Assembly: GCA_023548195.1 (NCBI GenBank)
Contig: JAJHZJ010000061.1
Location: 8,845,378-8,909,377 of the forward strand
Direction: 5' to 3'
Source: Bettongia penicillata ogilbyi
Lineage: Eukaryota > Chordata > Mammalia > Diprotodontia > Potoroidae
Length of the DNA stretch: 64,000 bases
This document shows positions 1-11,040 of the stretch, piece after piece. The notes under the pieces are model-generated. The model did not search any database and was not told the origin of the DNA. It worked only from the letters and a program-made list of their open reading frames with translations. A program made the translations under genes and the position numbers. The number at the start of each line of letters is the position of its first letter. Within the stretch, counting starts at the first letter, position 1.

Positions 1-982
1 TAATTTTCCCATCACCAATCTGCCCTCTCTTCTATCATCCCTCCCTTCTCTTGTTCCCATCTTCTCTTTTGTCCTGTAGGGCCAGATGACTTTCTATTCC
101 CCATTAACTGTATTTCTTATTTCCTAGTAGCAACAACAATACTAAACAGTTGTTCCTAAAACTTTGAGTTCCAAATTCTCCCTATCCCTCCCTCCCCACC
201 CATTCCCTTTGGGAAGGCAGGCAATTCAATATAGACCCTATCTGTGTAGTTTTGCAAATGACTTCGATAATAGTCGTGTTGTGTAAGACTAACTGTATTT
301 CCTTCCATCCTATCCTGCTCCCCATTGTTTCTATTCTGTCTTTTGATCCTGTCCCTCCCCGAGTGTTGACTTCAAATTGCTCCTTCCTCCCATTGCCCTC
401 CCTTCCGTCATCCCCCCCCCCACCTTGCTTATCTCCTTCTCCCCCACTTTCTTGTATTGTAAGATAGGTTTTCATGCCAAAATGAGTGTTCATTTTATTC
501 CTTCCTTTAGTTGAATGTGATGAGGGTAAACTTCTTGTTTTTTTCTCAGCTCTCCTCTTTTTCCCTCCACTAAAAAGTCTCCTGCTTGCCTCTTGAATGA
601 GATATAATTTACCCCATTCCATTTCACCCTCTTTCCTCCCCCTACATTTTTCTCTCACCATTTACCTTAATTTCTTTTAAGATATGATCCCATCCTATTC
701 AATTCACTCTGTGCTCTCTGCCTCTGTATGTGCGTGCATGTGTGTATGTGTGTGTGCGTATGTGTGTGTGTGATCCCACCAACTACCCAGATACTGAAAA
801 GTTTTAAGAGTTACAAATATTGTCTTTCCATGTAGGAATGTAAACAGTTCACTTTTGGTAAGTCCCTTATGACTTCTCTTTGCTGTTTACTTTTTCATGC
901 TTCTTCTCATTCTTGTGTTTGAAAGTCAAATGTTCTTTTCAGCTCTGGTCTTTTCATCAAGAATGCTTGAAAGTCCTCTGTT

Positions 983-2008
983 TCATTGAAAGACCATATT
1001 TTCCCCTGAAGTATTAAGACTCAGTTTAGCTGGGTAGGTGATTCTTGGTTTTAGTCCTAGTTCCTTTGACTTCTGGAATATCCTATTCCACGCCCTTCGA
1101 TCCCTTAATGTAGAAGCTTCTAGATCTTGAGTTATCCTGATTGTGTTTCCACAGTACTGGAATTGTTTCTTTCTAGCTGCTTCCAAGATTTTCTTCTTGA
1201 CCTGGGAATTCTGGAATTTGGCCACAATGTTCCTAGGAGTTTCTCTTTTTGGATCTCTTTCAGGTGGTGATCGATGGATTCTTTCAATACTTATTTTGCC
1301 TTCTGGTTCTAGAATGTTAGGGCAGTTTTCCTTGATAATTTCATGGAAGATGATGTCTAGGGTCTTTTTCTGATCATGAGTTTCAGGTAGTCCCATAATT
1401 TTTAAATTGTCTCTCCTGGATCTATTTTCCAGGTCAGTTGTTTTTCCCATGAGATATTTCACATTCTCTTCCATTTTTTCATTCTTTTGGTTTTGTTTGG
1501 TGATTTCTTGGTTTCTCGTAAAGTCATTAGACTCCATCTGTTCCATTCTAATTTTGAGAGAACTATTAAATTCAGTGAGCTTTTGAGCCTCTTTTTCCAT
1601 TTGGCTCATTCTGCTTTTGAAAGCATTCTTCTCCTCATTGGCTTTTTGAACCTCTTTTGCTAATTGAGTGAGCCTATTTTTCAAGGTGTTAATTTCCTCA
1701 GCATTTTTTTGGGTCTCCTTTACCAAGGTATTGACCCGTTTTTCATGCTTTTCTTGCATCTCTCTCATTTCTCTTCCCAGTTTTTCCTCCACCTGTCTAA
1801 CTTGATTTTCAAAATCCTTTTTGAGCTCTTCCATGGCCTGAGCCCACCGGACATCCACCTGGGATGTCTGGGGTAGAGAGGCCCCGACCTCCTTGTCTTT
1901 CCCTGATGGTAAGAATATTTCCTCATCATCAGAATTGAAAGGTGGGAACATTTGCACCCCCTCAAAGAAGCTCTCTATAGTCTTATTTTTCTCCCCTTTT
2001 CTGGGCAT
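983..2008 (-). CDS. L1-type ORF1 protein of HAL1 copy 1 (341 aa, C-terminus frameshifted)
   Basis: ORF1 proteins are trimeric RNA-binding chaperones of L1-type retrotransposition. It starts MPRKGEKNKTIESFFE, with an acidic N-terminus to about residue 50. A long heptad-rich coiled coil follows (about 60-190; repeated EEINTLKNRL-like units), then an RRM-like region opening NRSRRDNLKIMGLPE (about 195-290) and a C-terminal domain (KKQFQYCGNTIRI..LRDRRAWNR..PAKLS). The frame is open for 341 codons. After PAKLSL a single extra T relative to copy 2 shifts the frame, giving a short aberrant tail in place of the roughly 35-residue tail seen in copy 2. The older element at 14.5 kb supports the copy 2 reading. 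The product is probably nearly full-length but altered at its end; function is unknown. Confidence 0.8.
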   Translation of the reverse strand: MPRKGEKNKTIESFFEGVQMFPPFNSDDEEIFLPSGKDKEVGASLPQTSQVDVRWAQAMEELKKDFENQVRQVEEKLGREMREMQEKHEKRVNTLVKETQKNAEEINTLKNRLTQLAKEVQKANEEKNAFKSRMSQMEKEAQKLTEFNSSLKIRMEQMESNDFTRNQEITKQNQKNEKMEENVKYLMGKTTDLENRSRRDNLKIMGLPETHDQKKTLDIIFHEIIKENCPNILEPEGKISIERIHRSPPERDPKRETPRNIVAKFQNSQVKKKILEAARKKQFQYCGNTIRITQDLEASTLRDRRAWNRIFQKSKELGLKPRITYPAKLSLNTSGENMVFQ

Positions 2009-2765
2009 TTTCCCAGCCAGTTACTTGACTTCTGAGATTCCTCTGCACCCCCGCCTGGATCTGCCCAGTAGTGCTTGGGGTCTGAGATTCAAATGGGCTT
2101 TCTGTGGCAGGTGCGGCTTCTATTCAATGTGAGCTTAAGTTCTGGTGCTCGGGTGGGGGCCAGGCTGCCTCCCAGGCTCAGTTCCCTCAGGGGCTTTGTG
2201 CAGAGACCTTCAGTAATGGAGCGGGTGGGGGCAGGGTCGTCTCCTAGGCTCAGCTCCCTCAGGGGGTTTATGCAGAGACCTGAGCTTCTGCCTGCTGCTC
2301 GGGGAGTCCCAGGCCACTGCTGCTGCCTCTGCCGCTGCCCTTGCCTCTGCCTCCACCGCTTCCTGCCCCTGCCTCTGCCTCCGCTGCTTCTTCCTGAGGG
2401 GGCCCAAGTCATGGAGACACCCCGCTCTCCTCTCGGCCTGTCCAGACGTCTCTCTCACTGACCTGTAGCATCTGTGGGCGGAGGGCCCTTCCCAGCCGCT
2501 GGAGATTCCGTCCCTGAAGCCTGCTCAGATCTGCTCCTCTGGGGCCGTGGGCAGGGCAGCTCAGGGGTGGACTCCGCTTTCCGGGGAGCGACGGACCCTG
2601 GGGACGGCTCTCCAGGGCTCTCTGGAATGGAGATCTTTTCCACTGTGTTTCTGCGCGCCTTGCAGTGATCCAGAATTTGTGGGGAGTTCTTCTTGCAGGA
2701 AATATATAGGCTGTGGGTTCGGAGCTAGCATACGTGAGTCTTTCTACTCCGCCATCTTGGCTCCG
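2009..2765 (-). promoter_or_regulatory. 5' UTR/internal promoter region of HAL1 copy 1
   Basis: This is a CpG-rich leader with several tandem-like blocks containing CTGAGGGAACTGAGCCT-type units and an AAGATGGCGG box (a YY1-like site) at the very start. Eutherian L1 elements also begin with GGAGCCAAGATGGC. Promoter activity is inferred from that resemblance. Confidence 0.5.
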
Positions 2766-3589
2766 AGAGAGATTCTTGAATTGACTTTCGGGTAGTAAAT
2801 TGTTGATGGCAAGTGGTGAATTAAAGAAAAACAGAAAATGGCTTGTAGACCTGTGCAGTACCTGTATGCTTCCATAGTAGTGGTGTTAGAATTATGGAAA
2901 AGTGAGAAGGGGCTGCTAGAAATAATACTTTTTGTTGATCTATAAACATTACTTTAGTTGTAGAGACTGAATGGGACATCTTTGTTCAGTGACCATTGAA
3001 CTGGTATACTTTAGGAAGAAATAAACAGTAACAGCAGTAACACTTTTGATAAAACCAGAAGATAGAAGGAAATTACAGTCACTGGGGAGGCTAGCTCCTA
3101 GGTTGTCCTTGGAAAAGGGAACAGAGAAATTGATGGAATTTTTATTATAGAACAAGAAGCGTTATTTCAATGGATACATGGTCATCTTAACCTGTAGTAC
3201 CCATGGAAATAATAGACAAGAAGGCACCATGAAGATAAGCACAATTATACACCAGTATCTACTGCAGAGGATAAACTAAAATAATCTGCTAACAATTTGA
3301 CAAGATCCTTCCAACCAAGTCAACATATACTTTTTTCTTTTAAAAAATATTTTGTTAATTTTATATTCTTACGTTATAGTCATTCCCCAGTATATTATCC
3401 TCCTTAATTGAACTCTTCCTTGTAACCAAAAAAACCAGGTAAATAAAGCCTACTCAAAAAGCGATGATATTCAACTGTGCTTAAACTTGGTAACTTCAGT
3501 TAGAAAGCTGGCGCAGAGGAAATGGTGGAAAGTAATCTGGAACTTTCTTGGATTTGAGAAATAAATGAAGCCAACATGATTCTCCAAAT

Positions 3590-3833
3590 CAGTCATTTTT
3601 CATTTGTGTCTAGCTCTTTGAGACCACATTTAAGGTTTTCTTGGCAAAAATACTGAAGTGATTTGCCATTTCCTTCTCCAGCTCATTTTATAGATGAAGA
3701 AATGGAGGCAAACAGTTAAATGACTTGCCTCAGGTCACCCAGGAAGTGTCTGAGTCCAGATTTGAACTGAGGAAGAAGAGTCCTCCTTAACTTCAGGCTC
3801 AGTACTCTATCTCTTGTACCCCCTAATTGCCCC
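3590..3833 (-). repeat. tRNA-headed marsupial SINE (MAR-type)
   Basis: On the - strand it begins with the GGCAATTAGG..AGATAGAG head and continues through the GTCACCTGAGGCAAGTCATTTAA B-box part to the CCAAGAAAACC..CAAAGAGCT tail shared with 34.4 and 58.9 kb. It is moderately diverged. Confidence 0.8.
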
Positions 3834-3879
3834 TATATATTCTAGCTTCTCACCTGTGTATTATAAATACTTCCTTCCA

Positions 3880-5480
3880 GAAAAGAGTTGAAAGACTGTT
3901 GACATGGTAAGCACCAAACAATCTCATCAATAATAAAATGAACTTTATATTACTAGGAAAAAGCATCATATCTGAAGTAGGTACCTGAGGGTAGTTAGAG
4001 TATCAGCTAAAAATCATCATTGAATTAAAAGAAAGACTAGGCAGATGAAGAAGATACTGTGAACAGTTGCTATAGATTGAACCTGATTTATTAAACTGCT
4101 CGCTAATTGGGAACAGCAAGAAATGGAGTAAGACAAAAATATTGATTACCACCATTTCCTGAAAAAGTGCCATAAGGAAGAGGCCAAATCAGCTGAGAGA
4201 GCACAGTAGTCAGGAATTTCCTTATCACAGTGCCCGCTGCTGAGAGATGGAAGCTAAGGACGATGCTGATTTATAATGCAAATTCATAGGAGAAGCACTT
4301 GAGAAGGTGATAACAGATTATGCACAGTATTTCTTTATATAACAAGAAAAAAGAATCAGAGCAAAAATAAGTCTGAAGAAAGCTTGATGTGAGACCCAAA
4401 TGAGATATATCATACCAAGAACACTTGCAAATAAGATGGACAGGTTAATTAGTAGATGCTAAATGGATCAAAGTTGTTAGTGTTTCTTTAATGATCTGCT
4501 TTCATGATCAGTGACAGGAACTAGCACATTTGAACTCTAGCTTCTCATTCTTAGAAGTGATGTATGAAGAAGCAGGAGTGGCTCTCAGGAAGTTGGGAAG
4601 AGTGGCTGGAACGCCCATGCTTAAATGGAGGAAATTGTACAGGGGCAATGTGGCCTTTCAAGAATCAAGGGGTCTTGGTCCAAGACATCTCAGAGAGTGG
4701 AAAAGATGCAAAAAGTGGTTCATTGATTAATTATGGCAATCAAGGCTTAAAACAGAAATGTGTTTGCCAGAGATGTTTACCATTGTCATGGAGGATATCC
4801 TGTAGAAGTTGAACATTGAAGAATAATTCCATATAGGTGTCCAGGTTCTCTAGATGTCTATGTTTACAGATGATATTTAATGTTACAATGCTACTATCAA
4901 AAGATAGGTGACCTAATAATCCATATTAAAAAAAACTAAATGGGTAAAAATGCCTTTTGATTATGAAGTGCAGCTGGATGTCTGATTCACTGTATTTGTA
5001 TATCAGTGTGTATATTTGGGATAAGCACTGCAGATGGGCAGGCAGTTGAGTCTAGAATTGAACAGGAAAAAGAGATCAGATTTGATTTGGTTTTTATAAA
5101 TTGGGTAGCGTTTTTAATGATGCAAGGTTGCTATTTGGTATAAAGATCTGTCTTTTCACCATAAATGTTCTGTGATTCTAGATCTTAAAAAATCAATTTT
5201 TGATGCCTTATAGATACAAGTGACTTGTAGCATATTTTCAGTAATAACCCACATGGAAGAAGTATAGGGATATGTTTTAGGAAGGACAAAACTGGAAGAG
5301 AGAGAAGACAGTAACTTGACATGAGAGAGATGACAGATGTGTAACCTTGTTACTCCATTAGTTGGTGCCTTGAAAAAGTAAGAACTTAATGGAAGGCTTT
5401 CAGCAACCTAGATAGGAGGTATAGAGAATGAATGAGCAGACACAGTCAGCTTGCAGTCTGTGATGGAGTCACAGACTGAG
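3880..5480 (+). mobile_element. Decayed RTE-clade LINE relic (reverse transcriptase part)
   Basis: Conceptual translation with frameshifts shows GLKQKCVCQ, then MFTIVMEDIL near 4775-4805, then FTDDI near 4863-4880. These resemble the RTE/BovB reverse transcriptase order (GVRQGD, ..FT..MED.., FADDI). There are many stops, so it is an old fossil. Boundaries are approximate. Confidence 0.55.
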
Positions 5481-5814
5481 TACAATATAAGTCATGAGTT
5501 TTGGTGAGTTTAAGCTTCCCTAATCATATTCTTAAAAGATTTTATCCCTCTTTTGTGTCCATTTTCACTCACATGTATGCTTCCATGTCAGTATTTTGGA
5601 TTTGTCCTTTTGAAACCTGATTTGTTGATGAACTTTCTGTGTACCTATATTGCTTGGTCTTTTAGACCATTTTCCCCCATTTTTTTTCCTCCTTGGAATT
5701 GATTACAGCTCTATCACCTGAGTTTAATTTGTGAGTGCCTTTCATCTTTCTTGAGCCGACAATGTTTTTTAGGACCCTGTGGCCTGTTTAGTTTCTGAAT
5801 TCTTTGAAATGAAG

Positions 5815-6215
5815 TTTAAAAGAGCTGCTCTAAATATATTTATACCTATACATCCTTTTCCTTTCTCTTTTATGTCTTTGGGATTCAGACCTAGTGGTGG
5901 TATTGCTGAGTCAAAGGGTATGCACAGTTTGGACAAAGTTCCAAATTGTACTGCAGAATGGTTGACTCAATTCACAATTCCACCAGCAGTGTCCCAGTTT
6001 TCTCACATCCCCTCCAACATTTATCATTTTCCTTTTCTGTCATGTTAGCCAATGTGATAAATGTGAGGTAGTACCTCAGAGGTGTTTTATTTTGTATTTT
6101 TCTGATCAGTAGTGATTTAGAGCATTTTTTAAAATGACTATTGATAGCTTTGATTTCTTCTTCTGGATACTGTTTGTTTATATCCTTTGTCCATTATCAA
6201 TTAGGGTACATCGAA
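5815..6215 (-). mobile_element. L1 3'-region fragment
   Basis: The + strand reads AAGAGCTGCTCTAAATAT.., GGATTCAGACCTAGTGGTGG.., CAGAATGGTTGACTCAATTC.. and TCCCCTCCAACATTTATCAT. This is the antisense of the L1 ORF2 end and 3' UTR, and overlaps the same family at 17.2 and 27.4 kb. Confidence 0.75.
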
Positions 6216-7499
6216 TGACTTTTGGAAAAAAATTCTGTATTTATTCAGATCAGTAAAGTAGTAAATGAGAGTAAATATTCATGACTTGAAGTGAATTTTT
6301 AACATTCATTTACAGGCTTTAGGTCCTATTGTAATTATTTATAGTCTTCCCCCTTAATTTCTGGTTGGATTTTCAAAACATTTTAAGTTTTAAGATTTAA
6401 CTGGATGGCAAAAAAATGACAAAATGTTACCTGTAATGAAATTGATCATTTTCATTTACTGTTTAGAAACTGACTTTTAAACTCCTCATATGTTATGGGC
6501 GTTATCTGTTCAAAGTGAAAATGCACTAATATCAGAGGTAGAACACAATGCATTGTCAGAGAACTCACAGGAGAGAAACACTGAGCCATAGGGGAAAAAA
6601 GGATGAGAGGACCAGAGAAAGCCCAGTAGATAAGAATATTATGAAGAAATATTGAACAGGGAGCTGGTAGAGAGATATATTGGGAAAATTGTGCTGGAAA
6701 CCTAGTTCTTTATTTTCTGCAGTGTGTTGATGTGAAGTCTGCTTCTTTGAGAGAAGTCTGTTTCCTTTTGACTTCTAGAATTGTGGAAGCACAGTGTGCC
6801 ATTCATGAGACCAAATCATTTTCTTGTTTAGCATTTCAGTAGAGGCTGAATGTGTACAATAAATTTCATCACTACTTATCTGCAGAAAATGCCAACAAGT
6901 TTGACTTATTAATAGTCCTATCTCTTCATTATTCAGGCACTCATTCTTTTTAACTTGTAGCTCCAAGCACAGCTTGGGAAGAAAAGAAGTGCCACATTTC
7001 TGGGAAAAATAAGACTTTAAAATACTATTGCTTAAATGTTGTAGCTTTAGGTATGTAATCCCACCTTTTTCCTTAACAGAAAATTTTTTGTATTTAGAAA
7101 CTTACTTTTCCAGCAACCTAAAATTTTTAGTGCTATATTCCTTGAATTTCCTGGTTACCTTATTAGTAATTTTTATCCTTTTTAATGAACAGTTGAGTGA
7201 GTACATAGTTTGTATACCTCTAACATATTTAGATTATTTAGAACTCATGCTTTACTTTAAAAATATTAAATTGCCTTATAAGCATTAGTTACTTTAAAAA
7301 ACACATAAAACCCCTCTAGCCACCAGTATACCATAACCTTGCAATTGACTTTTCTTTCCCTGTTTATTAACTCAAATTTTTGTTAGCTGATAAGTTTCTA
7401 CCCTTGTATCTAAGTGACTTCACTCTTGGAGTTGCTGTTTCTTCATACTGACAGCTGTTGATAGAAATTATTTGGTGAATATATTGTATATCCCTGGCT
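6216..7499. other. Intronic sequence, no gene seen
   Basis: AT-rich and probably largely unique. Short open frames here have no recognisable homology. I see no clear repeat. Confidence 0.4.
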
Positions 7500-7690
7500 G
7501 TTAGGTTCATCCTGGATCACAGAACTAGAGCAAGAAGAAAACTTAGAGATTCAAGAGGTGGTCAGCCTCCTGGTATTACAGATAAAGAGGCCCAGAGATG
7601 TTAAGTGACTTGCTCAAGGAGATTCATGATTTGAATTTAGATCTTTGGGACTCCTAAATTTATTGGTCCTTTGTGCTATAATGTATATTG
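7500..7690 (+). repeat. MIR-family SINE relic
   Basis: It contains GATAAAGAGGCCCAGAGATGTTAAGTGACTTGCTCAAGG, the conserved MIR-type core, followed by a degraded tail ending TTTGTGCTATA. Confidence 0.7.
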
Positions 7691-7959
7691 ATGGTTATCT
7701 TGAGTAGCAAGAAACTTTTCTAGGTGAGCCCTTAAAACTCTTTATTTTGCACCCACATCTGAATGCTGTCACTCAGTTCCTAATTAACACTTTGTCCAGT
7801 GATCTACTGATAAACAGGAGGTAAAAAACTCAACCTCAGGGAAGCTTACAGGAACTGGTGGGTGTGTGATCACTAACATTTTAGTGATGTTCCTTGAATT
7901 TCCTAGTTTCTTTGTTAGAAATTTTAATACTCTTAATGAATAACTACCTAAAATTTAGT

Positions 7960-9840
7960 ATATAATGGTCGTAAACATTTATTGATTGCCTACTTTTGTG
8001 CCAGGCACTGTGCTAAGCACTGGGGATACAAAGAAAGGCAAAAGACAGAAACTGCCTTCGAAAAGCTCACAATCTAATGCAGGAGACAGCATGCAAGCAG
8101 CTATGTACAAACAGCTATAGACAGCATAAATTGGAATTAATCAACAAAGAGAGGGCACTAGAAGTAAGGGAGATCAGAAAAGGATTTCCGTAGAAGGTGA
8201 AATTTTACCTGGAACTTGAAGCCAGGGAAGCCAAGGGGCAGAGATGAAGAAGAAGAACATCGTAGGCATGAGGGACAGGTAGAGAAAGTGTTTAAAGTTA
8301 GGAGATGGGATATTATATGTGAGAAACAGCAAGGAGGTGAATGTCACTGGATTGAAAGATGGAGGATGGGGAAGGGAGAGATATAAAATGTAAGAAGACT
8401 GGAGAGATAGGAAGGGTCCAGGTTATGAAGGGTTTTATATTTTATCCATGAGGTGATAAGGAGCTGCTGGAGTTAATTGATTAGGGTAATAGCATGATCA
8501 GACTTGTGCTTTTGAAATATCACTTAGGTGACTGATGGGGACTGTAGTAGGGAGAGATTTGAAGCAGGGTCATTAACCATCATATTATTGCAGTGGTCCA
8601 GGTGTGAGATGGTAAGGGTCTGTATCAGGGTGGTGGTAGGTCTGATGTCAGATGAGAGAGGAGAGCTTATATGAGATATCTGGGCAAAATCAACAGACCT
8701 TGCTAACAGATTGTATATAGGGGTGTTGGAGAGAGAGTGAGGAGTCAGGAAGACACCTCGGTTGTAAACCTGGGGGACTAGGTGGATGGCGGTAGGAATG
8801 TTAAGAAGAAGGGAGGGTTTTGGGGGAAAAAGATAATAAGTTCAGTGCTGGATGTGTTGAATTTAAGTTGTCTTGTTTGAGATGTCCAAGAGGCAGTTGT
8901 AGATGCAAAATTGGAAAACAGAAATGTTAAGTCTGGGTAAGTAGATTTGTGAATCATTATTGTAGAGGTAATAATTGAATCCATGGGATTTCATGAGATC
9001 ACCAAGTAAAATAGTATAGAAGGAAAAAGGATAGAGCTCATGGAACAGTCAAAACCCCAAATTAGTGGGCTTGATTTGGGTGAAGATTTATCAAAGGAGA
9101 ACTGAGAAGGGTGGTCAGACGTGTAGGAAGAGAGCAGTGATGTGAAAATCTATCAAGGAGTAGAGGGTGACAGTGTCACAGACTTTAGAGAGGTCTTGAA
9201 AGATGAGGACTGAGAAAAGACCATTCTCTTCCCCTTTCCCTTCCTTTTCCCTTCTCTCTTTCTTTTTCTCCCTTCCCCAAGTGATGGCAAGAACAAGAGT
9301 AGCTGTGTGTAGTTGAAGTGAGTTGCACAAGTAAATCATTGAAAATGACCAGTTTGAAGAAATGGAAGATTTTGATGTTTAAGGGAATAGTAAAATGCAT
9401 ATTGAAGTCCCCTAGTTTGAAGATAGCAGTTGGAGAGGAAAGACTGTGAACCAGCCATTGAGCTCCTTCAGTAAAGAAGGGACAGGTCCTGGAGGTTGGT
9501 AGACAAGAGCTACCAGAATTTTGATTGGGTGAACCTTAAAGGAGGAGAGGACACTGAGTGATGATATTAGAGAGTCTGGAAGTGGCAATGAGGAGCAAGG
9601 AGTATTGCTTGACTTTGACCTTGACCAGACAGTTGAGGGAAATGACTGAAAATATAACCAATGCTGGAAAGGATAACCAGGAGAATGTGTTATCAGGAAG
9701 GAGCCATATCTCAGTGAGAGCTTGAGCAAAGGAGTGGGAAAAGAAAAGATTTCAGATGAAAGCCAAGTTTTTTTTCCTATAGAGCAAGTATTCCAGAGAA
9801 CACAATGGGAAGAGTGAGTAACTTGAGAGTACAAAACTGA
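7960..9840 (-). mobile_element. L2-clade LINE relic, about 1.9 kb
   Basis: The + strand begins AACATTTATTGATTGCC..TGTGCCAGGCACTGTGCTAAGCACTGGGGATACAAAG, the reverse complement of an L2 3' end. It continues with antisense L2 sequence that matches, in opposite orientation, the + strand element at 44.19-45.88 kb. A CCCTTT/CTCTTT simple tract interrupts it near 9223-9280. No intact ORF remains. Confidence 0.8.
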
Positions 9841-11040
9841 TGGGAATGGAATGGGAATAAAGAATCAATCAGTGAGTGAGAAAATTAGGTCCGAATAATG
9901 ACAGTTGGGAATTCAGGATCCTTGGTATGGTGAAACTATGAACTGGTAGGAATTTGCTAGTCTAGATTAGCTAGCTAAATCTAATTGGCTTTAAATTGTT
10001 GAAATCCCTTATATTCATTAGATGATTATTTTAAAAACTCACAAAAGCCCTCTAATTGTCAGTTTACCATAACTTTGTAAATAGATTGTACCTCAAGGTA
10101 TTAGATTTTTACTAGTGCATACAATATTCACTACCTTTATTAAAAATGGTTTGGGGAGGTTGGATTCTGGGATGAGAGCAGATTAGGTCAGAAAATTCCA
10201 AACTCTCCAGATCTCCCCGACAAGACAAAATAGTGCCTCAGGGCAAACAAAGTGTACTAAAAATAAGTAAGAGTTGAGGCAGAACTGTAGTCCTTCTAGG
10301 ACAAGCAGAGAAGAACAGAAGAAAAATCCCAGGACTGAGCTTTGGTTCCTGTGTGAACACCTCCAGGCTAGTTGAGCATCTTCTAGGTAGCATCTTCCCC
10401 AGCCACAGAAATTTTCAACTTCTAGACAGTGTGGGGAGTCAGGTATCTGAGCAGGGGAAGATTGAGGGAACATCTGCTGATAAGGTTCACCAGGCCCAGC
10501 TGTGCTGCCCAGAAACTGTCCTGGGTGAGAAGAAACCAGCATAGCCTGGTGAATACAGAAGCCGGGGGGCAGGGTTGCTGCTTGCTGTGGACACTTACAG
10601 GAGGGCAGAGTTATTGGTTTTGGTTCCAGGCCAGAGGGGAGAACTGGAGGAGGACTTGAGGCCCATCCCTCATACCCTAGGACTAGAGGTGATTTCATAG
10701 AACTATATAGAACAAAAATAAAAATAAATGAACAGGCAAGGGAGAAATAATTCAACCATAGAAAGATACTAGGGGAATAGAGAATACTGGGGTTGGCCTT
10801 CAGAGGAGGATACTGAAGCAAAAAAAGCCTCTCCTACCCCAGAAAATATGTCAAATGGTCACTTGCCCCAAAAGAATTCATAGAAGAACTTTAAAAAGAC
10901 TTTAAAAATCAAATGAGAGATGTAGAGAAAAAAAAACAATCTAAGAAAAACAAGAAAATTATGAAAAGAAAGTTAACCAACTTATTGAATTGGAGGTCCA
11001 GAATTTTAAGGAAGAAAATGACTCCTTGAAAATTAGTATT

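Larger units (their letters stand above)
1..2765 (-). mobile_element. HAL1-like half-L1 retrotransposon, copy 1 (3' end beyond window)
   Basis: Read on the - strand this is colinear with the element at 11041-13967. It has a GC-rich 5' leader (2009-2765) starting at a GGAGCCAAGATGGCGGAG box, an L1-type ORF1, and then directly a 3' UTR with a (TG)n tract (about 724-771) and a C-run (polypurine tract on the - strand, about 400-450). No ORF2 (endonuclease or reverse transcriptase) lies between ORF1 and the 3' UTR. About 110 bp of the 3' end, including the A-tail, should lie left of position 1, so no target-site duplication can be checked. Near-identity with copy 2 implies a recent insertion. Confidence 0.88.

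Noticed and set aside
735..771. CRISPR-like or tandem repeat array
   Set aside because: It is a simple TG microsatellite inside a retrotransposon 3' UTR; no spacer-repeat structure exists anywhere in the window.
9412..9834. 140-codon - strand frame
   Set aside because: It lies in the L2 relic in the sense of the element, but I could not match it to reverse transcriptase motifs and the flanking frames are broken; treated as fossil sequence.
10183..10821. 212-codon - strand frame
   Set aside because: It is antisense to the 5' leader of the older HAL1-like element, with no homology to a known protein.
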